Source of the DNA: DATJPY01 sp035506135
Lineage (GTDB): Bacteria; Myxococcota_A; UBA9160; PR03
NCBI GenBank assembly: GCA_035506135.1
Contig: DATJPY010000107.1
Coordinates: forward strand, 1 to 59,290
Reading direction: 5' to 3'
Length of the DNA stretch: 59,290 bases
Positions 24,037 to 33,024 of this stretch are shown here, in pieces. Every line of letters begins with the position of its first letter. Within the stretch, counting starts at the first letter, position 1. The position numbers and the translations under genes are program-made. The notes under the pieces were generated by a model, which saw nothing but the letters and a program-made list of their open reading frames with translations, ran no database searches and was not told the DNA's origin.

Positions 24037-25515
24037 ATGCGCTCTCCCAATCTGCGATCCGTGGTGATCTTCGTCGCCGGCGCCATCTCGGCGCTGACGC
24101 TCGTCGCCGTGGGCCACGTCGGCCCGGTGTCCGCGGCGCGCTACGAGGATCTGAGCCTGTTCACGTCGGTGCTGCACCTGGTGCGGCGCAACTACGTCGA
24201 GGAGGTGGACGAGAGCCAGCTCCTCCGCGGCGCGATCCGCGGCATGCTCGCCGAGCTCGACCCGCACTCCGCCTACATGGACCCCGAGGCCCACAAGGAG
24301 ATGCAGATCGACACCAAGGGCGAGTTCCACGGCCTCGGGATCGAGATCAGCAAGCGGCGCGACGGCTTCATCGAGGTGGTCGCGCCGATCGACGGCACGC
24401 CGGCCGCGCGCGCGGGCGTCCGCGCCAAGGATCAGATCGTGGCGATCTGCCCGACCGAGCCGCCGACGGACTGGAAGGGCGAGGAGTGCCACTCGACCAA
24501 GAACATGAGCCTGTTCGACGCGGTCAAGCTGATGCGCGGCAAGCGCGGCAGCACGATCACGATCCGCATCTTCCGCGACGGCTTCGAGCGCCCGCAGAAC
24601 TTCACCATCGCGCGCGACGTCGTGAAGGTGGCGTCGGTCGACGGGCGCGCCCTCGAGCCCGGCTACGGCTACGTCCGCATCCGCGCCTTCCAGGAGCGCA
24701 CCGATTCGGACCTCCACAAGATGCTCGAGAAGGTCAAGAAGGACGCGGGCGGCAACCTGCAGGGCCTGATCCTCGACCTGCGCGACGACCCGGGCGGGCT
24801 CCTCGACCAGGCGGTGCGCGTGGCCGATACCTGGCTGTCGGACGGCCTGATCGTCTACACGAAGGGCCGCGTCGAGAGCCAGCAGCAGGAGTTCCGCGCG
24901 CATCCGGACGGCGACGAGGGCAGCTACCCGATGGTGGTGCTGGTCAACGCCGGGAGCGCGAGCGCGTCCGAGATCGTCGCGGGCGCGCTGCAGGACCAGG
25001 GGCGCGCGCTGGTGCTCGGCGCGCACACCTTCGGCAAGGGCTCCGTGCAGACGGTGTTCCCGCTGGAGGACGGCTCCGGGCTGCGGCTCACCACGGCGCT
25101 CTACTACACGCCCTCGGGTCGCTCGATCCAGGAGGTCGGCATCGCGCCCGACATCGAGGTCGAGACCCCGGTCGACACGCCGCAGGCGCAGGCGGCGCCC
25201 GACGACGACGAGAGTACCCACCCGCTCCGCGAGCGCGATCTCGAGAAGCACTTCGAGCACCGCCAGGCCGATCCCGATGATCCCGGCACGCCGCCTCCGC
25301 CGCCCGCCAAGGAGAAGGACAAGGAGAAGGGCAAGGCGCAGCCCGAGGCCCAGGCGCCGAGCGGCGAGAAGACCGACCTGCAGCTCGCGCGCGGACTCGA
25401 GGTGCTGAAGAGCTGGACCTACTTCGAGAAGCTTCGCGATGCCAAGGCGGGTGCCCATGCGGGCACTGCGAAGCCGGCCGTCGCGAGCGTGCCCAAGCCG
25501 AGCCCGACGCCGTAG
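24037..25515 (+). CDS. ctpA: C-terminal processing peptidase CtpA (S41)
   Basis: A 492-residue periplasmic protease. An N-terminal signal/anchor (about 9-31) is followed by LVRRNYVEEVDESQLLRGAIRGML, a PDZ domain (FHGLGIEISKRRDGFIEVV to about 175), and the S41 core with ILDLRDDPGGLL, NAGSASASEIVAGAL (catalytic Ser) and TFGKGSVQT (catalytic Lys). A Lys/Pro-rich C-terminal extension (about 400-492) goes beyond the usual end. ATG 24037 follows GGAG at 6 nt; a GTG 18 nt upstream is possible. Such proteases often sit behind ftsEX-envC in related bacteria. Confidence 0.93.
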   Translation: MRSPNLRSVVIFVAGAISALTLVAVGHVGPVSAARYEDLSLFTSVLHLVRRNYVEEVDESQLLRGAIRGMLAELDPHSAYMDPEAHKEMQIDTKGEFHGLGIEISKRRDGFIEVVAPIDGTPAARAGVRAKDQIVAICPTEPPTDWKGEECHSTKNMSLFDAVKLMRGKRGSTITIRIFRDGFERPQNFTIARDVVKVASVDGRALEPGYGYVRIRAFQERTDSDLHKMLEKVKKDAGGNLQGLILDLRDDPGGLLDQAVRVADTWLSDGLIVYTKGRVESQQQEFRAHPDGDEGSYPMVVLVNAGSASASEIVAGALQDQGRALVLGAHTFGKGSVQTVFPLEDGSGLRLTTALYYTPSGRSIQEVGIAPDIEVETPVDTPQAQAAPDDDESTHPLRERDLEKHFEHRQADPDDPGTPPPPPAKEKDKEKGKAQPEAQAPSGEKTDLQLARGLEVLKSWTYFEKLRDAKAGAHAGTAKPAVASVPKPSPTP

Positions 25516-25580
25516 GGGATGCGCTCCGCCCGGCTCCGCGCCGCGGTGGGCCCGCCCGCGCCCCGATCGGGCGCGCTCCG

Positions 25581-26813
25581 ATGAGCGGAGCCGAGATCCG
25601 GCCCGCCGGACCGCGCGTCCTGCGCGTGGGCGAGCTCGTGGCCGAGCTCGGCGCGATCCTCGCGGACCAGGTGGGGCGCGTCTGGGTGGTGGGCGAGGTC
25701 TCGAACCTGCGCCGCGCTGGCTCGGGCCACTTCTATTTCACGCTCAAGGACGACGAGAGCCAGATCCGCGCGGTCCTGTTCCGCGGCGACGCGGCGCGCC
25801 TCCCGTTCGAGCCCGAGGACGGCCTCGAGGTGCTCGCCTTCGGCGAGGTCGCGCTCTACGGGGCGCGCGGTGACCTCCAGCTCGTGGTGCGCCAGCTCGA
25901 GCCGCGCGGTCGCGGTGCGCTGCGGCTCGCCTTCGAGCAGCTCCGCGTGCGGCTCGAGCGGGAGGGCCTGTTCGATCCGGCGCGCAAGCGCTCGCTGCCG
26001 CGGTTTCCGCGCGCGATCGGCGTGGTGACCTCGCCGCACGGTGCGGCCGTGCGCGACGTCATCGAGGTGACGGGCGCGCGCTTCCCGGCGATCCCGATCC
26101 TGATCGCCGCGGCCCGCGTGCAGGGCGAAGCGGCCGACCTCGAGCTCGTCCAGGCGCTCCAGGTGCTCGCCAGCCGGCCGCACGTCGACGTGATCCTGCT
26201 GGTGCGGGGGGGCGGATCGCTCGAGGACCTCTGGTCCTTCAACAGCGAGGTGCTGGCGCGCGCCATCGCGCGCTGCCCGGTGCCGGTCGTGGCCGGCGTG
26301 GGACACGAGACCGACGTCACCATCGCCGACTGGGTCGCCGACGCGCGCGCGCCCACGCCCTCGGCCGCAGCGGCGCTGGTCGCGCCCGACGGGCCGGCGC
26401 TGCGCGCGCGCCTGGCGCGCGATCGCGGCCGACTTCGCGCCGCGATGGCGGCCCGCCTGGCGCGCTCGGCGGCCCGAGCCGACGCGGCGCGCCGCGCCCT
26501 GCACCGCGGCTCGCCGATGGCCCGGCTCGCCGCGCGCCGCGAGAGACTGGCCCGCGAGTCGAGGCGCCTGCGCGCGGCGATGTCCCGCCGCCTCGAGCGC
26601 GCGCGAAGCGGGCTCTCGCTGGCGGCGGGACGGCTCGACTCGCTCTCGCCGCTCGCCGTGCTCGCCCGTGGCTACGCGATCGCGTGTCGTGCGGAGGACG
26701 GCCACATCGTTCGCGATCCCGGCGAAGTCGTCCGGGGCGACGAGCTCGCCGTGCGGGTGGCGGGCGGCGAGATTCGCGCGACGGTGGCCGGAACGACCCG
26801 CAACGAGACGTGA
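25581..26813 (+). CDS. xseA: Exodeoxyribonuclease VII large subunit XseA
   Basis: A 410-residue nuclease subunit: N-terminal OB fold (VWVVGEVSNLRRAGSGHFYFTLKD), then the catalytic core with VVTSPHGAAVRDV, ILLVRGGGSLEDLWSFN and VAGVGHETDVTIADWVADARAPTPSAAA, and Arg/Ala-rich helices toward the C terminus. With XseB it degrades single-stranded DNA. Followed 76 nt later by xseB. A GCGCCC/GGGCGC palindrome (25558-25574) just before the start may be a leftover terminator for ctpA. Confidence 0.95.
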   Translation: MSGAEIRPAGPRVLRVGELVAELGAILADQVGRVWVVGEVSNLRRAGSGHFYFTLKDDESQIRAVLFRGDAARLPFEPEDGLEVLAFGEVALYGARGDLQLVVRQLEPRGRGALRLAFEQLRVRLEREGLFDPARKRSLPRFPRAIGVVTSPHGAAVRDVIEVTGARFPAIPILIAAARVQGEAADLELVQALQVLASRPHVDVILLVRGGGSLEDLWSFNSEVLARAIARCPVPVVAGVGHETDVTIADWVADARAPTPSAAAALVAPDGPALRARLARDRGRLRAAMAARLARSAARADAARRALHRGSPMARLAARRERLARESRRLRAAMSRRLERARSGLSLAAGRLDSLSPLAVLARGYAIACRAEDGHIVRDPGEVVRGDELAVRVAGGEIRATVAGTTRNET

Positions 26814-26851
26814 AATCTCTTTCGTTTCGAGGGGTTCGACGCATGTTCGCG

Positions 26852-26880
26852 TTGACGCTGCAACTCCGCGCGGCTACGCT
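26852..26880 (+). promoter_or_regulatory. Putative promoter immediately before xseB
   Basis: TTGACG (26852-26857), 17-nt spacer, TACGCT (26875-26880), nine bases to the ATG at 26890. The gap has no clear Shine-Dalgarno sequence, so this again looks like a leaderless or near-leaderless start. Confidence 0.45.
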
Positions 26881-26889
26881 CGCCCGCTC

Positions 26890-27186
26890 ATGGCAGAGCC
26901 CCGTCAGCCGTCCGGTGGTTCCTCGGCGGCCGCGCCTGCGGGCGACGCGCCTGCCGGCGAGCTTCCCTTCGAGGCCGCGCTCGATCGGCTCGAGGCGATC
27001 GTCGATCGGCTCGAGCGCGGCGAGCTCGCGCTCGAGGAGTCGCTCGCCAGCTTCGAGGAGGGCGTCGGCCTCTCGCGCGCGCTCTCCGAGAGGCTCGGCG
27101 CCGCCGAGCGCAGGGTCGAGCGCCTCGTCCTCGAAGGCGGCGAGCTGCTGGCTCGGCCATTCGAGGACTCCGGAGACGGGAGCTAG
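26890..27186 (+). CDS. xseB: Exodeoxyribonuclease VII small subunit XseB
   Basis: A 98-residue protein with the family core PFEAALDRLEAIVDRLERGELALEESLASFEEGVGL, a helical hairpin that packs on XseA. The first ~22 residues are a Gly/Ala/Pro-rich extension. Its TAG stop shares one base with the GTG start of the prenyl synthase gene. Confidence 0.95.
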   Translation: MAEPRQPSGGSSAAAPAGDAPAGELPFEAALDRLEAIVDRLERGELALEESLASFEEGVGLSRALSERLGAAERRVERLVLEGGELLARPFEDSGDGS

Positions 27187-28022
27187 TGGACGCGGAGGCG
27201 TATCTGGCCGAGCGGGGCCGGCTGGTCGACGCGTCGCTCGCGCGCGCGCTGGCGCCGTCCGACGCGATTCCCGAGGTGCTCCTGGCCGCGATGCGGCACC
27301 TGGTCTTCCCGGGCGGCAAGCGCCTGCGTCCCGCGCTCGCGTTCGCGGCGGCCGAGGCGGTGGGCGCAGCGCCCGAGCGCGCGCTGGCGATGGCCACCGC
27401 CGTCGAGCTGGTGCACTGCTACTCGCTGATCCACGACGATCTGCCGTGCATGGACGATGACGACGAGCGGCGCGGCCGCCCGACCGTCCACGTCGCCTAC
27501 GGCGAGGCGACTGCGGTCCTGGCCGGCGATGCGCTGCTCGCGCTGGCGTTCGAGGTGCTCGCGGCCGAGACGCGTGAGCCGGCCCGGTCGCTCTGCGCGC
27601 TGCGCGTGCTCGCCGAGGCGGCAGGCCCGCGGCAGCTCGTCGGCGGACAGGTCGACGATCTCCGCTCCGACGCGGCACGCGCCACGCCGGAGGCGATCCT
27701 CGGCGTGCACCGCCGCAAGACGGCGGCGCTGATCGGGGCGGCGCTCGTCGGAGGCGCGTGCCTCGCGGGGGCCGACGACGCCGCGCTCGAGCGGCTCTCG
27801 CGCTTCGGCGCGCGGATCGGCGTCGCCTTCCAGATCGCCGACGACCTGCTCGACCGCGCGCTCGACCGCGGCTGCTCGCTGGTGGCGCTCGTCGGGGCCG
27901 ACGCCGCGCGCGCGCGCGCCGCGTCGCTGCTGCGGGAGGCGCTCGATCTGCTCGAGCCCTTCGGCGGGTCGGCCGATCCACTCCGCGAGCTGGCCCGCTT
28001 CGCGGTCGGGCGAGCCAGATGA
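27186..28022 (+). CDS. ispA: Polyprenyl (farnesyl/geranylgeranyl) diphosphate synthase, shortened near the second Asp motif
   Basis: A 278-residue isoprenyl chain elongation enzyme; neighbours xseB and dxs match the common xseB-ispA-dxs order. The first Asp-rich motif is HDDLPCMDDDDERRGRPT, with GGKRLRPAL upstream binding IPP. The second is QIADDLLD. After it about 15 residues usual in IspA, including the Lys of the GK-x2-G-x-D segment and the KSTYP stretch, seem missing (here ALDRGCSLVALVGADAARARA). Chain length cannot be set from sequence alone. It may still be active, but this region should be checked. GTG start. Confidence 0.88.
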   Translation: MDAEAYLAERGRLVDASLARALAPSDAIPEVLLAAMRHLVFPGGKRLRPALAFAAAEAVGAAPERALAMATAVELVHCYSLIHDDLPCMDDDDERRGRPTVHVAYGEATAVLAGDALLALAFEVLAAETREPARSLCALRVLAEAAGPRQLVGGQVDDLRSDAARATPEAILGVHRRKTAALIGAALVGGACLAGADDAALERLSRFGARIGVAFQIADDLLDRALDRGCSLVALVGADAARARAASLLREALDLLEPFGGSADPLRELARFAVGRAR

Positions 28023-28058
28023 GCCGGAGGCGGGGATGACGGGAGGGCTCCCGAGGCG

Positions 28059-29957
28059 ATGGCTGCACCGATGAGCGAGTCGCGGCTCGAACGCATCGCG
28101 TGCCCGGCGGACCTGCGCGCGCTGCCGCGCGAGGAGGTGGCGCGGGTCGCGGAGGAGCTGCGCCGCGAGATCGTCGAGCGCGTCGCGCGGACGGGCGGCC
28201 ACCTCGCGTCGAGCCTGGGCGCCGTCGAGCTGATCACGGCGCTGCACTACGTGTTCGACACGCCGACGGATCGGCTCGTCTTCGACGTCGGGCACCAGGC
28301 CTACGCGCACAAGATGCTGACCGGCCGCCGCGACGCCTTCGAGGGCATCGGCAAGGAAGGCGGGATCGGCAAGTTCCTGCGGCGCAGCGAGTCGGCGTTC
28401 GACCACTTCGGCGCCGGCCACGCCGGGACGTCGATCTCCGCCGCGCTCGGCATCGCGCGGGCGAAGCAGCACCGCGGGGAGCCCGGCCTCGCGATCGCCG
28501 TGATCGGCGACGGAGGCATGACCGCGGGCATGAGCTTCGAGGCGCTGAACCACGCCGGCGAGCTGGGCCAGAAGAACCTGCTGGTGGTGCTCAACGACAA
28601 CGAGATGTCGATCGCGCCCAACGTCGGCGCGCTCTCGTCGTTCCTCTCGCGCAAGATGTCGGCGCCGCTGGTGCGCCGGCTCAAGAGCATCGCCAAGGAG
28701 GTGCTGGCGACGCTTCCCGGCGACATGCTGCGCTGGGCGCACCGGGCCGAGGAGTCGTTCAAGGCCTTCATCACGCCGAGCCTGCTCTTCGAGGCGTTCG
28801 GCTTCCGCTACCTCGGCCCGATCCAGGGCAATCGGATCGACGACGTGCTCGAGACCTTCTCGAACGCGCGTCGCATGCTCGAGGGCGGCGAGGGCCCCAT
28901 CCTGATCCACGCGCTCACCGCCAAGGGCTACGGCTATGCGCCGGCCGAGGCGGACCCGTTCAAGTACCACGGGGTCACGCCCTTCGAGGTGTCGTCGGGC
29001 GAGATGCGCAAGAGCGCGGGCGGCCCGCCCTCCTACACCCGCGTCTTCGCCGACACGCTGATCCGGCTCGCCGACGAGGACGATCGCATCGTGGGCATCA
29101 CCGCGGCGATGCCGGACGGCACCGGGCTCGACCGCTTCCAGGGAGCCCACCCCGGCCGCTTCTACGACGTCGGCATCGCCGAGCAGCACGCCGTCACCTT
29201 CGCCGCCGGCCTCGCCTGCGAGGGGATGAAGCCGGTGGCAGCGATCTACTCGACCTTCCTGCAGCGCGCCTTCGACCAGGTCGTGCACGACGTCTGCGTC
29301 CAGAACCTCGACGTCACCTTCGCGCTCGACCGCGCGGGGGTGGTCGGTGCGGACGGCGCGACGCATCAGGGCTTCTACGACGTCGCGTACCTGCGCGCGC
29401 TGCCGAACATGCTGCTGATGGCGCCCAAGGACGAGAACGAGCTCCGCCACATGCTACGCACCGCGATCGAGCACCCGGGGCCCGCGGCGATCCGCTACCC
29501 GCGCGGCAACGGCTTCGGCGTGCCGCTCGATCCCGAGATCAAGACGATCCCGATCGGCGAGTCCGAGCTCCTGCGCGACGGCGACGACCTGCTCGTCGTG
29601 GCGCTCGGGACGCTCGCGCACCCGGCGCTCGAGGCGGCCGCCGAGCTCGCCTCGGAGGGCATCTCGGCCGCGGTGCTGAACGCGCGCTTCGTGAAGCCGC
29701 TCGACGTGCGGCGGGTCGCTGCGCTCGCGGCGCGCTGCGGCGCCGTGCTCACCGTCGAGGAGGCGGCGGGCAGCGGCGGCTTCGGCGGCGCCGTGCTCGA
29801 GGCGCTCGCGGAGGCGGGCCTCGCCATCCCGACCCGCTGCCTCGCGATCCCGGACCGCGTGGTGGAGCACGCCGATCCGGCGGCGATCCGCGCCGAGCTC
29901 GGCCTCGACGCCGCCGGCGTGGCGCGCGCGGCCCGCGAGCTGCTCCGCCGCGTTTGA
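28059..29957 (+). CDS. dxs: 1-deoxy-D-xylulose-5-phosphate synthase
   Basis: A 632-residue thiamine diphosphate enzyme joining pyruvate and glyceraldehyde-3-phosphate, first step of the MEP isoprenoid pathway. Seen: GGHLASSLGAVELITALHYVF, FDVGHQAYAHKMLTGR, the ThDP motif GDGGMTAGMSFEALN...LNDNEMSI, PFKYHGVTPF, and YDVGIAEQHAVTFAAGLA with the catalytic Glu. It supplies precursors for the prenyl synthase next door. ATG 28059 gives the family length. Confidence 0.96.
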   Translation: MAAPMSESRLERIACPADLRALPREEVARVAEELRREIVERVARTGGHLASSLGAVELITALHYVFDTPTDRLVFDVGHQAYAHKMLTGRRDAFEGIGKEGGIGKFLRRSESAFDHFGAGHAGTSISAALGIARAKQHRGEPGLAIAVIGDGGMTAGMSFEALNHAGELGQKNLLVVLNDNEMSIAPNVGALSSFLSRKMSAPLVRRLKSIAKEVLATLPGDMLRWAHRAEESFKAFITPSLLFEAFGFRYLGPIQGNRIDDVLETFSNARRMLEGGEGPILIHALTAKGYGYAPAEADPFKYHGVTPFEVSSGEMRKSAGGPPSYTRVFADTLIRLADEDDRIVGITAAMPDGTGLDRFQGAHPGRFYDVGIAEQHAVTFAAGLACEGMKPVAAIYSTFLQRAFDQVVHDVCVQNLDVTFALDRAGVVGADGATHQGFYDVAYLRALPNMLLMAPKDENELRHMLRTAIEHPGPAAIRYPRGNGFGVPLDPEIKTIPIGESELLRDGDDLLVVALGTLAHPALEAAAELASEGISAAVLNARFVKPLDVRRVAALAARCGAVLTVEEAAGSGGFGGAVLEALAEAGLAIPTRCLAIPDRVVEHADPAAIRAELGLDAAGVARAARELLRRV

Positions 29958-29962
29958 AGGGT

Positions 29963-30691
29963 GTGCGTCTCGACGAGCGCGTCGTCGCCGACGGGCTCGC
30001 GGCGTCGCGGGCCCAGGCGCAGGCGCTGATCCTCGCCGGCGAGGTCCTGGTCGACGAGATCTGTGTCGACAAGCCGGGGACGCGCGTGCGGGCCGAGGCG
30101 CACCTGCGGCTGCGCGGTCCGGCGCGGCGCTTCGCCTCGCGCGGCGGAGAGAAGCTGGCCGGTGCGCTCGACGACCTCGGCATCGACCCGGGCGGCCTCG
30201 CGTGTCTCGACGTCGGCGCGTCCACGGGCGGCTTCACGGACTGCCTGCTGCAGCGCGGGGCGCGCTCGGTCGTCGCGGTCGACGTCGGCTACGGACAGCT
30301 CGACGCTCGGCTCCGCGGCGACCCGCGCGTCCTGGTGCGAGAGCGCACCAACGCGCGCTGGCTCGCGGCCGACGCCGTGCCGGGACCGATCGACCTCGTC
30401 ACCGTCGACGTGTCGTTCATCTCGGTGCGGCTGATCCTGCCGCGGCTGGCCGAGGTGGCGGCGGGCGCGGACTGGCTGATCCTGGTGAAGCCGCAGTTCG
30501 AGGTCGGGCGTGGTCAAGTGGGGAAGGGCGGGGTGGTGCGCGACGACGCAGCGCGCGCGGGAGCCGTCGCGGCGGTGCGCGAGGCGGCCGAGGCGCTCGG
30601 CTGGCGGGCCCGTGGGGAGGCCGAGAGCCGGCTCGCGGGTCCGAAGGGCAATCGCGAGGTCTTCCTCTGGCTCCGCAGGCCTTCGAGTTGA
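29963..30691 (+). CDS. tlyA: TlyA-family RNA methyltransferase (hemolysin A-like)
   Basis: A 242-residue protein with an N-terminal S4 RNA-binding domain (VRLDERVVADGLAASRAQAQALI, about 1-60) and an FtsJ-type methyltransferase domain with LDVGASTGGFTDCLLQRGA (SAM site), VTVDVSFIS and LVKPQFEVGR (catalytic Lys). TlyA proteins 2'-O-methylate rRNA. I choose GTG 29963 since family members begin at this point; a TTG at 29954, overlapping the dxs stop (TTGA), is equally possible given the overlaps elsewhere here. Confidence 0.9.
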   Translation: MRLDERVVADGLAASRAQAQALILAGEVLVDEICVDKPGTRVRAEAHLRLRGPARRFASRGGEKLAGALDDLGIDPGGLACLDVGASTGGFTDCLLQRGARSVVAVDVGYGQLDARLRGDPRVLVRERTNARWLAADAVPGPIDLVTVDVSFISVRLILPRLAEVAAGADWLILVKPQFEVGRGQVGKGGVVRDDAARAGAVAAVREAAEALGWRARGEAESRLAGPKGNREVFLWLRRPSS

Positions 30692-30715
30692 CTCGCGAGA
30701 GGATGGCTTTATCCT
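30688..30715 (+). promoter_or_regulatory. Putative sigma-70 promoter of the erpA-iscS unit
   Basis: TTGACT (30688-30693), which contains the tlyA stop codon, a 16-nt spacer and TATCCT (30710-30715). Transcription would start near 30722, leaving an ~80-nt leader with AGGAGAGAG shortly before the ATG at 30804. No operator could be recognised in the leader. Confidence 0.55.
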
Positions 30716-30803
30716 TGCGCCACTTGGAGTTACAGCCGCAGGTCCGGACTGCCGCTGGATGCGGCGACGAGCGCGCCCCGAGAGCAGGAGAGAGTTCCAC
30801 CCG

Positions 30804-31136
30804 ATGGCAATCGTAGAGATCACCCAGGCCGCCACCGAGCGCGTGCGCGCGCTCCTCGACCGCGACGGGAAGCTCGACACCCACGCCCTCCGCCTCAAGG
30901 TGGTCGGGGGCGGCTGCTCGGGCCTCCAGTACCAGCTCGGCTTCGACGACCGCGTGGGCGAGAGCGACAACGAGATCCGGTCGGGCGAGGTCCGCCTCGT
31001 CGTCGACGACAAGAGCGCCGCGTACCTCGCGGGCACCGTCCTCGACTACGTCGACACGCTGCAGGAGTCCGGCTTCAAGATCAGCAACCCTAACGCCAAG
31101 ACCACCTGCGGCTGCGGCCAGTCCTTCGGCGCCTGA
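30804..31136 (+). CDS. erpA: A-type iron-sulfur carrier (ErpA/IscA family)
   Basis: A 110-residue HesB/IscA-family protein with the three conserved Cys residues: Cys38 in GGGCSGLQY and Cys102 and Cys104 in TTCGCGQSF. It should take over Fe-S clusters from a scaffold and hand them to target enzymes. The internal stretch ISNPNAKTTCGCG matches ErpA slightly better than IscA; the symbol is therefore tentative. A cysteine desulfurase follows 13 nt downstream. Confidence 0.9.
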   Translation: MAIVEITQAATERVRALLDRDGKLDTHALRLKVVGGGCSGLQYQLGFDDRVGESDNEIRSGEVRLVVDDKSAAYLAGTVLDYVDTLQESGFKISNPNAKTTCGCGQSFGA

Positions 31137-31149
31137 TCGCGGAGGGCCG

Positions 31150-32376
31150 ATGGCCCCCCGAGCCCCCATCTACCTCGACCACCACGCCACCACGCCGACC
31201 GACCCGCGCGTGGTCGAGGCGATGCTGCCCTACTTCTCGCGCGAATTCGGGAACGCTGCGAGCCACACCCACGCCTTCGGATGGCGCGCGGAGGCCGCGG
31301 TCGAGCTCGCGCGCGAGAGCCTGGCGCGCGGCATCGGCGCGCGCGATCCGCGCGAGATCGTCTTCACGAGCGGCGCCACCGAGAGCAACAACCTCGCGCT
31401 GCGCGGTGCCGCCGAGGCGGAGCGCGGCGGGCGCAACCACCTCGTCACCGTCGCCACCGAGCACTCCTCGGTGCTCGACCCGTGCCGCGCGCTCGCGCGC
31501 CGCGGCTTCGAGCTGACGGAGCTTCCGGTCGACGGCGCCGGACGCGTCGATCCCGACGCCGTCGCGCGTGCGATCGGCGAGCGGACGCTCGCCGTCTCGG
31601 TGATGTGGGCCAACAACGAGATCGGCGTGATCCAGCCGATCGAGGCGATCGCCCGCGTCTGCCGCGAGCGCGGCGTGCTCTTCCACTGTGACGCCGCGCA
31701 GGCCGTCGCGAAGATCCCGGTGGATGCCGCCGCGAGCGTCGTCGATCTGCTCTCGTTCACGGCGCACAAGCTCTACGGACCCAAGGGCGTCGGCGCGCTC
31801 TACGTGCGCGCCGGCCGGCCGCGCGTGCGCCTCGAGCCGCTCCTTCACGGCGGCGGCCACGAGGGCGGCCTGCGCTCGGGGACGCTCCCGGTGCCGCTGA
31901 TCGTGGGCTTCGCCCGCGCGCTCGAGCTCGCGCTCGCCGAGCGCGAGGAGGAGGCCCTGCGCCTCGCGGGCCTGCGCGATCACCTGCTCGATCGGCTGCG
32001 TGCGGCGCTGCCTGACGTCTTCGTGAACGGCGATCGCGAGCAGCGCCTCCCGGGCAACCTGAACGTCGGCTTCGAGGGGATCTCGGCGGATGCGCTGATG
32101 GCCGGCCTTCCGGATCTGGCGCTCTCGGCGGGCTCGGCCTGCAGCTCGGCGCGGCCCGAGCCGAGCCATGTGCTCAAGGCGCTCGGGCTATCCGACGATG
32201 CGGTCAAGGCATCGATTCGCATCGGGCTGGGGCGGAACAACACGCTCTCGGAGGTCGACGCCGCGGCGGACCGGATCATCGCCGAGGTGAAGGCGCTGCG
32301 AGCGAGCCGCACCGTGCAGCCTGCGGGGTCCGGAGGCCGCAGCCCGCGAATCGACCCGAGCGCGGCCCGCCGCTAA
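31150..32376 (+). CDS. iscS: Cysteine desulfurase (IscS/NifS type)
   Basis: A 408-residue PLP enzyme supplying persulfide sulfur. Motifs: YLDHHATTPTDPRV, FTSGATESNNLAL, ATEHSSVLD (His stacking on PLP), HCDAAQAV, SFTAHKLYGPKGVG with the PLP Lys, and SAGSACSSARPEPSHVLKALG with the active Cys331. The Cys loop type is group I (IscS/NifS). The C-terminal ~20 residues after RASRTVQP are an extension. Preceded by GGAGGG as ribosome binding site. Confidence 0.94.
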   Translation: MAPRAPIYLDHHATTPTDPRVVEAMLPYFSREFGNAASHTHAFGWRAEAAVELARESLARGIGARDPREIVFTSGATESNNLALRGAAEAERGGRNHLVTVATEHSSVLDPCRALARRGFELTELPVDGAGRVDPDAVARAIGERTLAVSVMWANNEIGVIQPIEAIARVCRERGVLFHCDAAQAVAKIPVDAAASVVDLLSFTAHKLYGPKGVGALYVRAGRPRVRLEPLLHGGGHEGGLRSGTLPVPLIVGFARALELALAEREEEALRLAGLRDHLLDRLRAALPDVFVNGDREQRLPGNLNVGFEGISADALMAGLPDLALSAGSACSSARPEPSHVLKALGLSDDAVKASIRIGLGRNNTLSEVDAAADRIIAEVKALRASRTVQPAGSGGRSPRIDPSAARR

Positions 32377-32394
32377 CCTCGTTTCGGATCGGAG

Positions 32395-33024
32395 ATGGAG
32401 ACGGACGGCGTCGTGGACGAGCAGCGCGCGACCAACATCACCTGGCACTCGCAGAACGTGACGCGCGAGGATCGCGAGCGGCTGCTCGGCCAGAAGGGCG
32501 TCACGGTGTGGCTGACGGGCCTCTCGGGGTCGGGGAAATCCACCCTCGCCGTGGCGGCCGAGCAGGCGTTGGTCACGGCGGGTCGCCTCGCCTACGTCCT
32601 CGACGGCGACAACATCCGCCACGGCCTGAACAAGAACCTCGGCTTCTCGCCCGCCGACCGGACCGAGAACATCCGCCGGATCGGCGAGGTGGCGAAGCTC
32701 TTCAACGACGCGGGTCTGATCGTCTTCACCTCGTTCATCTCGCCCTACCGCGCGGACCGCGACCTCGTGCGGAAGATCCACGATCCGGGCCGCTTCCTCG
32801 AGGTCCACGTGGCCGCCTCGCTCGAGACCTGCGAGGGCCGAGACGTCAAGGGGCTCTACCAGAAGGCGCGCCGGGGCGAGATTCCCGAGTTCACCGGGAT
32901 CTCCGCGCCCTACGAGCCGCCGGAGCGGCCCGAGCTCGTCCTCGACACCAACCGCCAGTCGGTGAAGGAGAGCGTCGATCGGCTGCTCGGCCATCTCGAG
33001 AAGAAGGGCTACCTCGCGCCGTGA
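32395..33024 (+). CDS. cysC: Adenylylsulfate kinase CysC
   Basis: A 209-residue APS kinase making PAPS. Walker A is GLSGSGKST; LDGDNIRHGLNKNLGFSPADRTENIRRIGEVAKLF and FTSFISPYRADRDLVR and FTGISAPYEPPERPEL are family hallmarks. ATP sulfurylase (cysD/cysN or sat) is not adjacent. Its stop overlaps the GTG of the TPR lipoprotein gene by 4 nt. Confidence 0.95.
   Translation: METDGVVDEQRATNITWHSQNVTREDRERLLGQKGVTVWLTGLSGSGKSTLAVAAEQALVTAGRLAYVLDGDNIRHGLNKNLGFSPADRTENIRRIGEVAKLFNDAGLIVFTSFISPYRADRDLVRKIHDPGRFLEVHVAASLETCEGRDVKGLYQKARRGEIPEFTGISAPYEPPERPELVLDTNRQSVKESVDRLLGHLEKKGYLAP

Noticed and set aside
25558..25574. GCGCCC/GGGCGC hairpin before xseA as a terminator
   Set aside because: Only 6 bp, no T-run, and 7 nt from the next start codon; chance is likely at this GC content.
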